64,000 nucleotides of DNA from Solen grandis. Taxonomy: Eukaryota; Mollusca; Bivalvia; Adapedonta; Solenidae. The notes below the pieces were generated by a model. The model did not search any database, was not told the DNA's origin, and was given only the letters and a program-made list of their open reading frames with translations. The position numbers and the translations under genes were made by a program. Where the stretch lies: contig CM037779.1 in assembly GCA_021229015.1 (NCBI GenBank), positions 1,860,001 through 1,924,000 on the forward strand. The letters run 5' to 3'. Shown here one piece after another: positions 12,701 to 22,779 of this stretch; the first letter of the stretch is position 1; the number at the start of each line of letters is the position of its first letter.

Positions 12701-15700
12701 ATCAATAAACATATTCACTTCAAACTTTAAAAACTTATAGATTATCTATAAGGGAACCCATTTCAAAAAGGCAAATTACCCTAAAATTCAATTTGGCACA
12801 GTTGTGCCCCTTTTTGACTTAAAATATTCTGGGTTATTTTTTTTGTTATGGTCAATTTCTCAAAAACTGTCAAACATATTTCCTCAAGCTTGGTATACCT
12901 GTTCAATTTTCAAAAAAGGAACCCATTTCTAAAGGGCAGGTAACTCTAAAAATTATTTTGGCAGAGTAATGTCCCTTTTCATCCTAGCATTTTAATGGCT
13001 GGTTAAGTTTTTTTGTTATGGTCAATTTTTCAAAAACTGTATTCATTTCTAGGTTTGAATACAGATTTCTAAAGGACGTAATTCTTAAATTCATTTTTGG
13101 ACAGTTCCCTTTCCAACTTAGATTTTTCTATACGGTTCATTTAAGAATTGTATATTTTACGTTAATGTTTTTGAAGATCTTATCTCAGTAAGTAGTAAAG
13201 CTACTAATGCTAGGAGAATGAAACTTCCCATATGTTTTTGGGCTCAATACCTTATGTCACATGTATTTTATGTTAACACTTAAAATAGTAACAGCTAACA
13301 TCATATTTTCCAACATTCAGAATAGTGGAACACTCTGTCTTGGGAGGGCTCTTGTTTTTTTCTACTTCCATGACTGGATTTGAACTTAAAAACAAAATTT
13401 GGGAGAGTATATATAGTTTTGGTTCCTGACTGGTTGTTAGGATTCTTCTAAGCTTCATGTAAAATACTAGGGTATAGTAGTGTTAAACTGGAATGCCTCT
13501 CTGTATTGTATGATCAGAAAGCAAATCAGAAACGTCAGAATCTGTGGGGCTTCCATGGTCGAGAGGGTAAAGTCGCTGATTGTAACACTCACTCAGTCCC
13601 TCACCGCGTGGGTTGAAGTCCCGGCAGGGTCATTCCGATTTTCATGTGAGGAAGCCTTCCAGCTGGCTTGCGGTAGGTCAGTGGTTCTACCCGAATGCCT
13701 CAGTGCATTCGGGGTCTTCCTCCACCTGTAATTAGCTGGATGTTGTTATATGACTAAAATACTGTCGCAGCGATGGTAAACCCAAAAATCAATCAATCAG
13801 TCAATCAAAATCTGTTCTGTTTGTTAGTCGAGATTTGGCATTGATAGTTTTTTTTTTAAATGAATATGACTAAGTAACATTGTATTAAGTAGGTACTAGT
13901 CTATGCTATCATAAAACCTCTTAATCAGGGAATTTGAATGCCGTCCATCCTTACTTTTTCCATATATCAGTATTGGGATTGTGTTTGTGATCAATACTCA
14001 GTGTAACAAAGTGTAAAGGGTATTTTCAACTACTGTCTATGACACATTTTGTCTTCAGATTTGAGAAAGCATCCTGAGAAGTTGAACCATCATCAGCAGA
14101 TAGGTGTGAAGTAAGCAAGCGTTGTTTTTTATATCTAGCTTTTTTACATCCATACATACATGAATAAAATACATGAATAAACATTTATACACATCCTTGG
14201 ATTTCCATATGTATTCAGTTTTTACTAAATTTAGCTTTACCCACCCAGGGAAAAAGCAATAACAACAGACTTGTTTAGATAAGTATTGTTATGTGCTTGT
14301 AGTTCATTAAAAAGTAAGTTTTATCTTGAATCGGGTAACTCTTTTATACAAAGCAGGTCCTTTGCTCAAATTCAAGGTCACACGCTAAGTAAATATATGT
14401 ACTTGTATGGATCACATTTTTGTAACCCTTTGACATTAGAATATTGTACTTGGCTCATATCCTATCCCGGTGGCCAAGTAATTAGAGCTTCTGCCCTGGA
14501 ATTAGGGGGTTGTGGGTTCAATCCCTTACAGCAACATACCAAAGTTGTAAATAATGGTACTGATAAAGGCTGTTTACTTGGTGCTCAGCATATAGGACTG
14601 GTTGGCTTGGTGTCATGATAATGTAGCTGGGTGTGGTAACATGTGAATTATTGCTGTGTGGCAGCACCATATCTGTCTCAAGAGTCCCCAAATGACTGAA
14701 ATGTTAAACCCATCAAACAAACAAATAAAACTTGGCTCTTAACATGCTTTAGTTTAGTTAAAAGTAAACATATTTCTTTTATGTCTGTTAGGAAACAAGT
14801 TCTTGCAACTTATACTAATCCATCTTGACAGTTTCTGGGTTGGACCAGTACTTTGCACCTGGGAAAAATCCTTGCCCCCAACAGGGGTTTGAACCCACAA
14901 CCTTCAGATCAACAGTCAGATACAATTTCACTAAACCACGGCGCCATCATGTTTTAAACCAGAGAGTGTGACTTGTCTCAATGTCATTTGACCAGGCCAA
15001 AGGCTTTTGTGTTATTAGCCAACATACAGATAACAGAATGACAAGCCTGCTTTGAGCTTAATATAATCCAAAAAACTAAAAAAAAAAACTCACCTAATAC
15101 ACAATACAATCAAATTAAATAAATATTACATATATCAAGTTTGTGGAATCTAAATCCAGACATACTTATGAATTAAACGCTTAACATTCAGAAGATATTA
15201 AGTATACGTTACTAAACATTTTTTCCCAACATAACTTGCTTTGATATCTAAGTTAATAGTTAATTAATGTATTAATACAGTCATTGACCAAAAAAATACT
15301 ACAAAATGAATTTAAGGTATTAATCAATAATGACGACAAAACCTACATCATGCTCACACTGCCACGAGCCACTTTGGCACTATAAGCACATTCCACATGA
15401 CTGCAACTGTAAAATATAGAAATACAGATGAAAGATTCTCTATGCAAATGTCAATAAAAAACTGAATTACAGTTTGTATTACAACTTACATAACAGTCAC
15501 CCCAAAAATAGGCCAGATTTCAATTTCCCTTGAATGACCTTTGTTCACAAGTTTACTGTATAAAATGTATTAAAGCATACAAAGAAAGCATAGTAACTAT
15601 TTAAAAAAGTAAATAACCTATCATTAACTATTTTAGTACTGGTTTTTTTAACATTACAAAGTTGTCAAAAAAAAAAAAAACTTCTAAAAGTCAACACTGA

Positions 15701-18700
15701 AAGGATCCGAATGTATATATACATGTACATGACAATATATACCACAGTTACCAAATGATTAAGCATTTAAATAGTAGGATATTTTCCAAAATGTTAAACA
15801 GAAAAATTAAACATCATTTTGAAATACAGAATGGCATTTCTTTGCTGTTAGGTGCTTAAAAAGAAATAAATGTTAAAATTCAGTGATATTTAATAAGGAA
15901 ACTCCAAGTGACAGTTAAAGGCAGGAATACTGCTGATACCAGGGTTTGCTTAAGGCAGGTTAGACTGTATTCATTTATTTTTCAACCAGATGTAGAAATG
16001 AAAAACATATTGAAAGTGATACTAACACAGTTTATTGCCAGTTTTATGCCTCAACTGATCATGAATTGACCAATGTGTTGTATGATTTTGTCATGTTATA
16101 GGCACTTCGAAGATTTTGAAATGAGAATCCCGAGACATGAGATGTTGAAACTTCAGGTAAAACTTAATACTGTTGATTGTTTATGATCTGATGAATTGTA
16201 TTGTTTTTAAAACTTATTTGCATTCAATTTTTATATTGCATTGATTTTCATGTTGCTTGCATAGCATGGCAAACACATGGAGATCACTTCATCTATTGAA
16301 GTCCAGGGCATCCTATTTGCATGCCATGACAATTGTTCATGAACCATTTTAGCTCAACAAAGCACAACATGTTCAAGTTAAGGCATTATGATCACCCTGT
16401 GTCTGTCATCTGTCATCAACAATTTGCCTTAAAATACATCTCCTCTGAAACCACTTGGGAGTAACTGATAAAACAAACTTAGGTGGCCCTTTACAAAAGT
16501 TGCCAAAATAAACTTGCACCTCCAGGGAATTCTTTGGTGTTTATTATACCCCCCCGCAACGAAGTTAGGGGGGGGTATACTGGAATCAGGTTGTCCGTCC
16601 GTCCGTCCGTCTGTCCGTCCGTCTGTCCGTCCGTCTGTAGACACAAAATTCTGCGGACTACTCCTCCTAAACTTCTGGAAGGATTTTGATGAAACTTGCT
16701 GGCAATGATCCTTAGACATTGTATTAGCGCGTTATCTATATAGCATTGAGTTACCTCCCCTATTTACCAAGTTATGCCCCTTTGATGATTTTTGCATTAC
16801 AAACTTCTGCGGACTACTCCGCCTAAACTACTGGAAGGATTTTAATGATACTTGCTGTCAATGATCCTTAGACATTGTAGCAGCGCGTTATCTATATAGC
16901 ATTGAGTTACCTCCCCTATTTACCAAGTTATGCCCCTTTGATGATTTTTGCATTACAAACTTCTGCGGACTACTCCCTAAACTACTGGAAGGATTTTATG
17001 AACTTGCTGTCAATGATCCTTAGACATTGTAGCAGCGCGTTATCTATATATCATTTGGTTACCTCCCCTATTTACCAATTTATGCCCCTTTGATGATTTT
17101 TGCATTACAAACTTCTGCGGACTACTCCGCCTAAACTACTGGAAGGATTTTAATGATACTTGCTGTCAATGATCCTTAGACATTGTAGCAGCGCGTTATC
17201 TATATAGCATTGAGTTACCTCCCCTATTACCAAGTTATGCCCCTTTGATGATTTTTGCATTACAAACTTCTGCGGACTACTCCGCCTAAACTACTGGAAG
17301 GATTTTAATGATACTTGCTGTCAATGATCCTTAGACATTGTAGCAGCATGTGTTAGTTATATAACATTGGATTACCTCCCTTTATTATAGTTATGCCCTT
17401 TGATGATTTTTGCTTTACAATTTTCTGCAGACTACTCCTCCCATTGGATTACCTCCCTTTTTTATAGTTATGCCCCTTTGATGATTTTTGCTTTACAATT
17501 TTCTGCAGACTACTCCTCCTAAACTACTGGAGGGATTTCAATGAAACTTGCTGTCATTCAACCTTAGACATTGTAGTAGCGCTTTTTCTATATAACATTG
17601 GGTTACCCCCCCCCCCCCCCTCCCCCCTGTTTTAAAGATATGTCCCTTTGATGGTATTTGTTTTACAATTTTCTTCCATTGATAGATTTCAGTGAATCTT
17701 AATGATATTTATCCATAGACATAGGTATATCCATAGGTATGTGTTACAAAGGATCACTAGATTTCTAGGTAGTTGGCACATATGTCCTCTGTATATTAAG
17801 ATGGAGTGTTGCATACAAGAATTCTGATTTCATGCTCCAAAGCCATGTTTGACAAAAACACTTGCGGGGGGTATTAGTAAGCCCTTAGGCGACAGTTCTA
17901 GTTAGGAACTAACATTGCTTTTAAATTTCACAATGACTTGACAGTTGTCAAGACTACATGAACATGTTGATTTTAAGCCTTTGTATTGGACAGTCATTGT
18001 TGGATAGTGTGTCTTTGCATCTCTTCAGTTGTACCCTATATGAATCTGTTAATATCTGCAGTCACCATGCTGATAATAAGAGACTGTATAGTAGGTATTA
18101 CTTTGGAAATTATTTTTTTGTTGTTTACTATTTTGGTATAAATGCTCAGTAATTCTCATGGGATTTGTTTTACCATAAACATAAATTCCCCAAGAGGGGG
18201 CTTATATGTTAAAATTTGTAATTGAAGTCATTACTTGAAATGACATTATCATATTTTTTTTATTTATTTCAAAATGTGTTTTGTCATTTACATTTATATG
18301 TTACCATGGATGTCATCCCTATACATTGCAATGGATTTTTTTTTATAAAATTACATTTCCCATTTGATTAAGTGTTTTTTTCGTCTGATGTTGATGACAT
18401 ATTTTTATTTGCAATGGTCATTTCAAATATATGTGAGGTTGGGGCCCCTTGAAACCAGGTTTAAGCACCCCAGTCTGTCCTTTTGCCTGTGAGGTTAACA
18501 TTAAATGAAGTACGTTGTTAGCTTTACTGTGTCAGACAGACTATTCATAACTTTATGAATTGATTCAACACCATCGTTTCTGTAGGAGTCCACTACCCGG
18601 TCATGCACATGTGACATTATGTACTGATCTTGTTATTACCTTAGTGGTGTATTCAGGCCAACATTTATCCATACCAATCTTGACAAAAAGTTGTATTTTG

Positions 18701-19664
18701 AAACATTATGTGAAAAATTAGCAAGCAACATTTATGTTCCCAGAAAAGTCAAAAGATTGAAACCAACAAAATTATATGAACATAATGGAAACCTAAAAAA
18801 AACCTTAAGACTTACTAACTGACAAGTATATATGAAGATATCCTGATATTTTCAGAAACAGTCCAATCACATTCAGAAACACTTGGAACGTTATGAATAT
18901 TAATGTGGCAGCAAACAGGCTGCATGTTTTTTCCGCCCAACATTTAGCTGTGGGGAACTGTAACAGCATATCAGCTTGTTTACATAAGGCAATTGTGCAG
19001 AGTTCCAGTTCCTCGAATTCCTTGGGCATTTTCTATTATTTCAATAAAGTCAAGCATGAATTTCTCCAATTCCTGATGCTTATTTTGTGATTTCAAATAT
19101 TGTAACTTAGGGGAAATGTTTAAAGTGTCAGAGACACCTAGTGCTATCCAATATTTCAAAGAAAAAAAACACATCTTGGGCTTTACGGGTTTCTTCGTGT
19201 CTTCTATGATTTGGCCTTTCTCCCTTACATAGAACTTCCATTTTCGTCATTGTCAGAATGTTGTTCAGCCATTTTGTATCAAATTGGTATCATAAATGAC
19301 CCTTATCCTGCACACCTCTTGGATTGGCATAGTATTTAAAGTTTACTCATATGTTTCTGTTTCAGGTTTTAGGAATTTTCATTTTTACCTCTTGGCATTA
19401 AATCTCAGAAAAATGCATTTTGCTAATTTTGTCTCAATCAGTTGACATCGAAAATTTGATGTATAAAAAAATCAAACCCATATACATATATATTAATAAA
19501 ATAATATAGGTTGAGTTTCTGTAGAGTTTTCAATTTGGTTCATTGTTTATTTAATATAGTGTTGCTGTAAAGTACCAATGTATATTTACAGGATATTGTA
19601 CTGGAAGAGATCAAAAAGATTGATGACAACTATACAGCTCGAGTTTGTGGAAGCTTCAGAAGGG
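695..19664 (+). CDS. POLB: DNA polymerase beta, partial gene (6 internal exons)
   Basis: DNA polymerase beta is the nuclear base-excision-repair polymerase: it removes the 5'-deoxyribose phosphate and fills the one-nucleotide gap. Six exons join in phase (695-769, 5543-5601, 11933-11982, 14059-14110, 16102-16156, 19592-19664), 364 coding bases, all with AG/GT borders. They align to about residues 63-184 of the 335-residue vertebrate protein. Visible motifs are [13 protein letters not shown] (first helix-hairpin-helix, with the lysine matching the lyase nucleophile Lys72), VTGIG (second helix-hairpin-helix) and CGSFRRG at the start of the palm. The exons before 695 are outside the window. Exons with the catalytic aspartates (human 190, 192, 256) were not found before the gap at 36354. 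Introns of 2-6 kb carry most of the repeats. Confidence 0.93.
770..1048. other. intron stretch without recognised feature
   Basis: AT-rich POLB intron between the splice donor at 770 and the 3' end of the LINE fragment. No repeat or conserved reading frame was recognised. Confidence 0.5.
1049..1280 (-). mobile_element. 3' end and ATT tail of the same LINE
   Basis: Read on the minus strand this ends with GTGCTATATAAATGTGGTGT and a TAATAATAATAATAATA tail, the 3' end style of CR1/L2-type LINEs. It is separated from the reverse transcriptase part (4235-5262) by the TTAA-flanked insert at 1285-4230. The LINE therefore came first. Confidence 0.6.
1614..1892 (+). CDS. Hypothetical 92-aa protein in the TTAA element
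   Basis: The frame starts at ATG with [14 protein letters not shown], a very basic start that could be a nuclear localisation signal. It continues with acidic stretches and ends with [18 protein letters not shown] followed by STCKEGR. The last part, a hydrophobic strand followed by a CxxC pair, faintly resembles the start of Mutator-like transposase domains of invertebrates, where a strand of this kind precedes a zinc-binding CxxC. That is a resemblance only. It may be the surviving N-terminus of a transposase whose rest was deleted. The GC- and CpG-rich stretch just upstream (1450-1510) could hold its promoter. Confidence 0.4.
   Translation: MGNKRNKKSKVQKKLFSDEDKEKLKVLGTGSWYTDPEINEQSVSAQKIKVDTFNETNNDESEFYAENFIVNVHSLQNCIDRYSVCSTCKEGR
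2868..3058. repeat. 38-bp exact direct repeat pair
   Basis: The stretch TATAACATTCTCAAGAACGA and its continuation occurs at 2868-2905 and again at 3021-3058, identical over 38 bases, within the right half of the TTAA element. It looks like a local duplication. Confidence 0.85.
3297..4212. other. DNA between two right-hand transposon ends
   Basis: No gene was recognised. It contains an 18-bp inverted repeat (CTAGTGATCCGTGTCTCA at 3819-3836 and its complement at 3959-3976) that could form a stem with a loop of about 120 bases. Because a second right terminus lies at 4213-4230, this stretch probably belongs to a longer relative of the TTAA element or to a nested copy. Confidence 0.5.
4213..4234. 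mobile_element. second right terminus followed by TTAA
   Basis: TTACCCAGTGTTGCTACC followed by TTAA is a diverged version of the terminus at 3275-3296 (2 mismatches in 18). With the left end at 1285 it would delimit an outer element of 1285-4230 that splits the LINE. Confidence 0.6.
4370..5262 (-). pseudogene. 5'-truncated CR1/L2-type LINE, reverse transcriptase C-terminus
   Basis: The minus strand encodes the end of a non-LTR retrotransposon reverse transcriptase. [10 protein letters not shown] stands where active elements have YADDTQLY. It is followed by [18 protein letters not shown], a [12 protein letters not shown] block and [16 protein letters not shown], and after a frameshift near 4490 by [10 protein letters not shown] and the final LKTY region, which stops near 4370. 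A TGA at the 4822 side separates two otherwise continuous halves. The altered catalytic motif, the stop and the frameshift make it dead. The gene starts abruptly near 5262, the usual 5' truncation. Confidence 0.88.
5543..5601 (+). CDS. POLB: POLB exon, linker to second HhH motif
   Basis: Starts in phase 0 after TTTTCAG and ends with two bases of a Gly codon before GTAAGA. It encodes [19 protein letters not shown], matching the stretch before the GIG turn of the second helix-hairpin-helix, which binds the DNA backbone. Confidence 0.92.
5624..5840 (+). mobile_element. family A 5' end abutting a family C 5' end
   Basis: AGCTCACCTGAACACAATG and GTGCTCA at 5624 is the start of family A. At 5667 it passes directly into the ATAACCCCCACAACAAAG...GGGGGGTATACTGG start of family C, followed by a short GTCCGTCC run. 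Neither element has a recognisable 3' end nearby. Confidence 0.6.
5841..7839. other. AT-rich intron DNA
   Basis: POLB intron. No gene was recognised apart from a short stretch near 7490 that resembles the preceding POLB exon (see findings). Homopolymer runs are frequent. Confidence 0.5.
7840..8440. repeat. diverged tandem repeat, about 165-bp unit
   Basis: Roughly four diverged units, each with AGATACCATAT or a variant, GGGATTTAT, GGTCAAGGTC and CACTGTTACTAAAAA. Units alternate between two subtypes, so the basic period may be a dimer. They are probably the internal repeats of the family C-like element starting at 5667. Confidence 0.65.
8441..9155. other. intron stretch, nothing recognised
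   Basis: No supported gene. A short TG-rich stretch occurs at 8845-8890. Confidence 0.5.
9156..9511 (+). mobile_element. short repeat element with TATGCTCCCACC start
   Basis: It begins after TTTT with ATGCTCCCACCATGA, has a (TG)n-rich stretch at 9208-9247 where the other families have GTCCGTCC, contains two diverged copies of AACTTTGTTG...AACTTG and GGTCAAGG, and ends near AGCTTCTTGTT. This follows the plan of families A-G, but the 3' inverted copy of the start was not found. Confidence 0.45.
9996..11019 (+). mobile_element. family A element, HINE-like, three internal repeats
   Basis: It starts after TTTTT with AGCTCACCTGAGCACAAAG and TGCTCAAGGTGAGC, a stem-loop, followed by CGTCCGTCG repeats. 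Three tandem units of about 300 bases follow, each with CATCTCCTCTGAAACC, AAACTTGGCAGG, GGTTGCCATGG and ACTACTGGCCAGATTT. It ends with CTCAGGTGAGC, the inverse of the start, then the hairpin AGGGCCATCATGGGCCT and CTTGTT. No coding capacity is evident. Confidence 0.85.
11078..11533 (+). mobile_element. family C element, short copy
   Basis: It begins after TTTTT with ATACCCCTGCAAACGAAG, then a GTCTGTCCGTCC stretch. It ends with TTTTGCAGGGGTATTA, the inverse of the start, then CACCTTCAGTGATAGCTCTA and GTT. It has the same plan as the longer copy at 16546. Confidence 0.8.
11933..11982 (+). CDS. POLB: POLB exon, second HhH motif
   Basis: 50 bases between TTTTTCAG and GTGAGG. The first base completes the Gly of GIG. 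It encodes [16 protein letters not shown] and leaves one base of the next Asp codon, which the next exon completes. Phase and sequence agree with vertebrate POLB. Confidence 0.92.
12105..13140. repeat. family A-like start followed by about 165-bp diverged tandem repeats
   Basis: TTTTGGCTCAATGTGAGCAA at 12105 resembles a family A 5' end. From 12290 to 13140 about five units follow, with GGTCAATTTCTC, AAGGAACCCATTT, GGCAGGTAACTCTAAAA and GGCAGAGTAATG. No reading frame is kept across units. Confidence 0.65.
13545..13803 (+). mobile_element. tRNA-derived SINE, family S1 (diverged copy)
   Basis: The head resembles a tRNA with a box A-like CCATGGTCGAGAGGGTAAAG and a box B-like GGGTTGAAGTCCC. The body (GAGGAAGCCTTCCAGCTGGC, GTGGTTCTACCC, TCTTCCTCCACCTGTAA) and a (CAAT)n-like tail are shared with copies at 45576 and 57852. 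Pol III promoter boxes and the simple tail define it as a SINE. Confidence 0.88.
14059..14110 (+). CDS. POLB: POLB exon, [12 protein letters not shown]
   Basis: 52 bases between GTCTTCAG and GTAAGC. It encodes [16 protein letters not shown] plus two bases of a Lys codon and corresponds to the conserved LRKNEDKLNHHQRIGLK stretch of vertebrate POLB. Confidence 0.93.
14465..14737 (+). mobile_element. tRNA-derived SINE, family S2
   Basis: Head CGGTGGCCAAGTAATTAGAG...GGGTTGTGGGTTCAATCCC carries the A and B boxes of a Pol III promoter. The body has GGTGTCATGATAATGTAGCT, GTGTGGCAGC, ATCTGTCTCAAGAG and the tail GTTAAACCCATCAAACAAAC. The same body occurs at 55484 and, reversed, at 22979. Confidence 0.85.
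14786..14950 (-). mobile_element. tRNA-derived SINE, family S3
   Basis: On the minus strand the head is GGCGCCGTGGTTTAGTGAAA...GGTTGTGGGTTCAAACCCC (A and B boxes), followed by GGTGCAAAGTACTGGTCCAA. Copies lie at 36778-36922 and 44887-45062, all on the minus strand. Confidence 0.8.
14951..16090. other. AT-rich intron DNA, nothing recognised
   Basis: No gene, SINE or element end was recognised. There are several short homopolymer runs. Confidence 0.5.
16102..16156 (+). CDS. POLB: POLB exon, [14 protein letters not shown]
   Basis: 55 bases after a TTATAG acceptor and before GTAAAA. It encodes [18 protein letters not shown], at the junction of the 8-kDa domain and the 31-kDa polymerase domain. 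It ends in phase 0. Confidence 0.92.
16351..16530 (+). mobile_element. family A fragment cut by a family C insertion
   Basis: TTTAGCTCAACAAAGCACAA...TCATCAACAATTTGCC and CATCTCCTCTGAAACCAC match the family A start and first unit. The match stops where the family C element begins at 16546. Confidence 0.7.
16546..17902 (+). mobile_element. family C element, HINE-like, with 155-bp internal repeats
   Basis: It starts with ATACCCCCCCGCAACGAAG then GGGGGGGTATACTGG (stem) and a GTCCGTCCGTCTGTCC run (16591-16637). About six tandem units of 150-156 bases follow, with TGCGGACTACTCCGCCTAAA, CTACTGGAAGGATTTTAATG, ATGATCCTTAGACATTG and CCCCTTTGATGATTTTTG. The end has CTTGCGGGGGGTATTAGTAA, the inverse of the start, then CCTTAGGCGACAGTTCTAGT. 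Frames rich in Pro-Ser-Val-Cys across the microsatellite are artefacts. Confidence 0.87.
17903..19591. other. intron DNA, nothing recognised
   Basis: AT-rich POLB intron. No coding or repeat structure was supported. Confidence 0.45.
19592..19664 (+). CDS. POLB: POLB exon ending at CGSFRRG, last one found
   Basis: 73 bases between TTTACAG and GTTTGT. It encodes [19 protein letters not shown] and then GSFRR plus one base of a Gly codon. The CGSFRRG motif contacts the incoming nucleotide's phosphates in polymerase X enzymes. The exon ends in phase 1. The next expected exon, carrying the first two metal-binding aspartates, was not seen in either the repeats or the viral element downstream. Confidence 0.92.
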
Positions 19665-19779
19665 GTTTGTTCACATTTATGATATCTTTATTATCTGCTT
19701 AGAACAAAGACCTTTCATCTTCAACACCCTCTCCTCCTCTGAGTTCAAAACTTAGGTCACTTGGATAAATCTTAGAAAA

Positions 19780-19904
19780 ACAAGAGGGCAAAGATGGCCC
19801 TGAAGTCGCTCACCTGAGAAACATTGCTGACATTGTATGGTCATGGTAAAGGTCATCCAAGGTCAACATTTAATGCCAGACACAAAACTGTAACCTTGGT
19901 TATT
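19780..19904 (-). mobile_element. inverted family A 3' end
   Basis: AACAAGAGGGCAAAGATGGC...CGCTCACCTGAG is the reverse complement of a family A 3' terminus (CTCAGGTGAGCG, hairpin, CTCTTGTT). The element runs rightward and is interrupted by a family B copy at 19905. Similar body sequence (GGTCATCCAAGGTCAA) resumes near 21260. Confidence 0.7.
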
Positions 19905-21213
19905 AGCTCGACTATTCAAAGAATATGAGAGCTATTGTAGTCACCCTGGCGTCGGCGTTGGCGTTGCAGCTTTTGGTTAAAGTTTTGCGTGCAAGTTACT
20001 ATCAACCTTATATCTCAATAACCGTTTATGGTATTGACTTAAAAGTTTATAAATATGTTCAGGGGCATCAGACAACCAAGGTAGATAACTCTTGACTGAA
20101 TTTAATATGAATTATGGCCCTTTTTTAACTTAGAAATTTTGGTTAAAGTTTTGCATGCAATAGAAAATTTGGTTAAAGTTTTGTGTGCAAGCTACTATTT
20201 AGTTTGTATTTCAATAACCATTCATGGTATTGACTTGAAAGTTTATGAATATGTTTAGGGGCATCAGATAACCAAAGTAGCTAACTCTTGATGGAATATA
20301 TTACAAATTATGGCCCCTTTTTAACTTAGAAATTTTGGTTAAAGTTTTGCATGCAAGATACTCTCATGCTTATATCTCAGTATCCAGGCATGGGATTGAT
20401 TTGAAACATCTTTAATATGTTAAGGGGTATCATACTTTCATGGTAGATAACTCTTGATGGAATATGTTACATATTATTGCCCTTTTTAACTTAGAAATTT
20501 TGGTTAAAGTTTTGCATGCAAGTATTTCATGCTAATATCTCAGATCCAGGCATGGATTGATTTGAACATCTTTAAATGTTTAGGAGTATCATACTATCAA
20601 GGTAGATAACTTTTGATGGAATATATTACAAGTTATGGCCCCTTTTTAAACTTAGAAATTTTGGTTAAAGTTTTGCATGCAAGGTACGGTACGTTCATGC
20701 TTATATCTCAGAGTCCAGGCATGGGATTGATTTGAAACATCTTTAATATGTTTAGGGGTATCATACTATAAAGGAAGATAACACTTGATGGAATATATTA
20801 AAAATTATGACCCCCTTTTAACTTAGAATTTTGGTTAAATTTTGCATTCAAGCAACTATCCAGCTTATATCTCAGAAATTGCTTGTGGTTAAGGAGTGTC
20901 TTCAGGGGCATCAGAAAACTAAGGAGGATAACTTTTGGACTGAATTTTATACAAATTACGACCCTTTTCTAACTTGGATTCTTGGTTAAAGTTTTGCATG
21001 CACAGTGTTATTGTGCTTATGTCTCAATAACTAGGCATGGGATTGATTTTAGACATCATAAAAATATTAAGGGGTATCAGACTATCAAGGTATATCATTT
21101 TTGACTATTATTATGTACAGGGTATGTGAAGGGCAAGAATTTTAAATAGATTTCATTTGATTTACCAACAAGCATTTTGAATAGTTGAGCGTGCTGTCCT
21201 CTGACAGCTTTTG
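19905..21213 (+). mobile_element. family B element, HINE-like, about 185-bp internal repeats
   Basis: It starts with AGCTCGACTATTCAAAGAAT then ATGAGAGCT (stem). About six tandem units follow, with TTTTGGTTAAAGTTTTGCAT, GGCATGGGATTGATTTGAAA and GGGGTATCATACTATCAAGG. It ends with GAATAGTTGAGCG, the inverse of the start, then a hairpin TGCTGTCCTCTGACAGC and TTTTGT. A second copy is split by the viral element (28351 and 36454). Confidence 0.85.
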
Positions 21214-21497
21214 TAGATTAATTTATCACAAAGTAGGTCACTGGGTTACAATCAAGGTCATCCAAGGTCAAAGTTCAATTCCACACACAAAACTGTGCCC
21301 CGTGATCCAAAACTTAAGGTCATAGCACCCTATATAAATCTCTGTAAAAACAAGTGAACATCGGGCATGTCCAATTGTGACCAATAATCAACATCAACAT
21401 AATGCAAGTTGAATGTGGATACTAGATGTGTGAATAATAATCGTCGCATGACCTGTTGTTCCTTTGAATATCCGCAAAACACTCGCGGCTAAGCAAA

Positions 21498-21558
21498 ATG
21501 GCGGCCTCCTCAATGAGTATGCACAATACATACAGATGTGTATATACAGACAGACCTG
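21498..21558 (+). CDS. candidate first coding exon of an unidentified gene
   Basis: CAAAATGGCGGCC is a strong translation start context. The frame encodes MAASSMSMHNTYRCVYTDRP and reaches a good splice donor (CCTG|GTGAGT) in phase 1. The upstream 60 bases contain CGC-rich motifs unusual for this AT-rich region. I do not recognise the peptide, and it does not resemble the GCN2 N-terminus. No matching downstream exon was found. It may be the start of a gene continuing into the gap, a lone pseudo-exon, or chance. Confidence 0.3.
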
Positions 21559-22113
21559 GTGAGTTTGTATGGGACATTTATCGTCGCAATGCTATTCATA
21601 TACAAATTACCCACCATGATTGTTTGCTTAATACATCATGCTTGACCTGTGGGCAGATTTGTTTGTAAATTAACGTGTCTACACAGTAGATTTAGGTTGG
21701 ATTAAACTCCAGTTGACTTTGTGAGATCGTATAGTGATTAGATCTCTCTCTTAGATTTGACGCTACAAATTATTATGTGTCCATTTTTTACGAATCTGTT
21801 TTGGTCATAAAAATTAGCAGCAGATAAAAAAAAACGTTATACAGTATTTGGTGTGTAGCATTGTCTAGTGTACCTCTACCAAGTTTGTTCAAATCATTAC
21901 CCTCGGACAAATTTGGCCCGCCACAGGGGTCAGTTTATCTTACATTTTTCAAATCATGGCTCTGGGGTCAAAATTGGTTCCACCCTAGGGGTCACTTGAA
22001 TTTATAGCTATGACCATCAAAATTTGGACCACAGTTACCATTTTTGTGTGAAATTACAGTTATTTTGCTGTACTTTGATCTGCATGGATTTTGTATTCAG
22101 TATGACTTAAGTC

Positions 22114-22779
22114 TAGAGCTGGGTATCAACAGCAAAAAGGTTTCATGATGTATCACGATATTGTAGGCCCGATACAATACTGTATCACGATACTTGATAA
22201 TATATATACATAATGTAGTTATAACATGGCAAACTAATAGATTTCTGCTATAAATGAGAAGTAAAAAATTGTTTGCTGTTCAAAGTGATAGTTTATTATC
22301 AGCTTTAAACTTTTGAGTAAAATAGTAAAAACAAAAACAAAAAAAGAACAACGCATTAACTTCAACATAACTCATCAATTTTGTATCAACACAATCAATA
22401 ACAAAACCTCATTTAATATCAACAGTTCAATATTAACACTAAAACAATCTTAAACTACTTGTCTGGACATCATTTAAAATCAAAAGATTCAACTCAACTA
22501 ACTAGATGCATACTGACAAGATTTAAGTCTTTGAACAAATTTTCATAATGATATGGTGATGCCTTTTCAAGTGAGCGGACATCTGCTATATTTCACTTGA
22601 GATTTACAATGGGTGCACATAACTGGTGGCTTTATCACCCTTTACAAACCCAAAATGCCTCCATTCAACATCCATTGAAGTATCGTTGTGAATGGATTCT
22701 TGAGGTAAGAATCGCGATTCGGTATCATCGGCAAAAAAAGTTGATATATCGATGCATTGATGAAATCGACACAGCTCTA
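22114..22779. mobile_element. hAT-like MITE with 8-bp target duplication
   Basis: Ends are TAGAGCTGGGTATC and ...GACACAGCTCTA, inverted over the first 8 bases. Flanks are CTTAAGTC (22106-22113) and CTTAAGTT (22780-22787), matching 7 of 8. The inner ends carry GATACA/TATCACGATA motifs on the left and TATCATCGG...TATATCGATG on the right. Short ends plus an 8-bp duplication are typical of hAT elements. No transposase is present. Confidence 0.75.

Noticed and set aside
16483..16719. Pro-Ser-Val-Cys repeat proteins
   Set aside because: They come from GTCCGTCC/GTCTGTCC microsatellites of family C read in several frames; the same occurs at 25030 and 46190.
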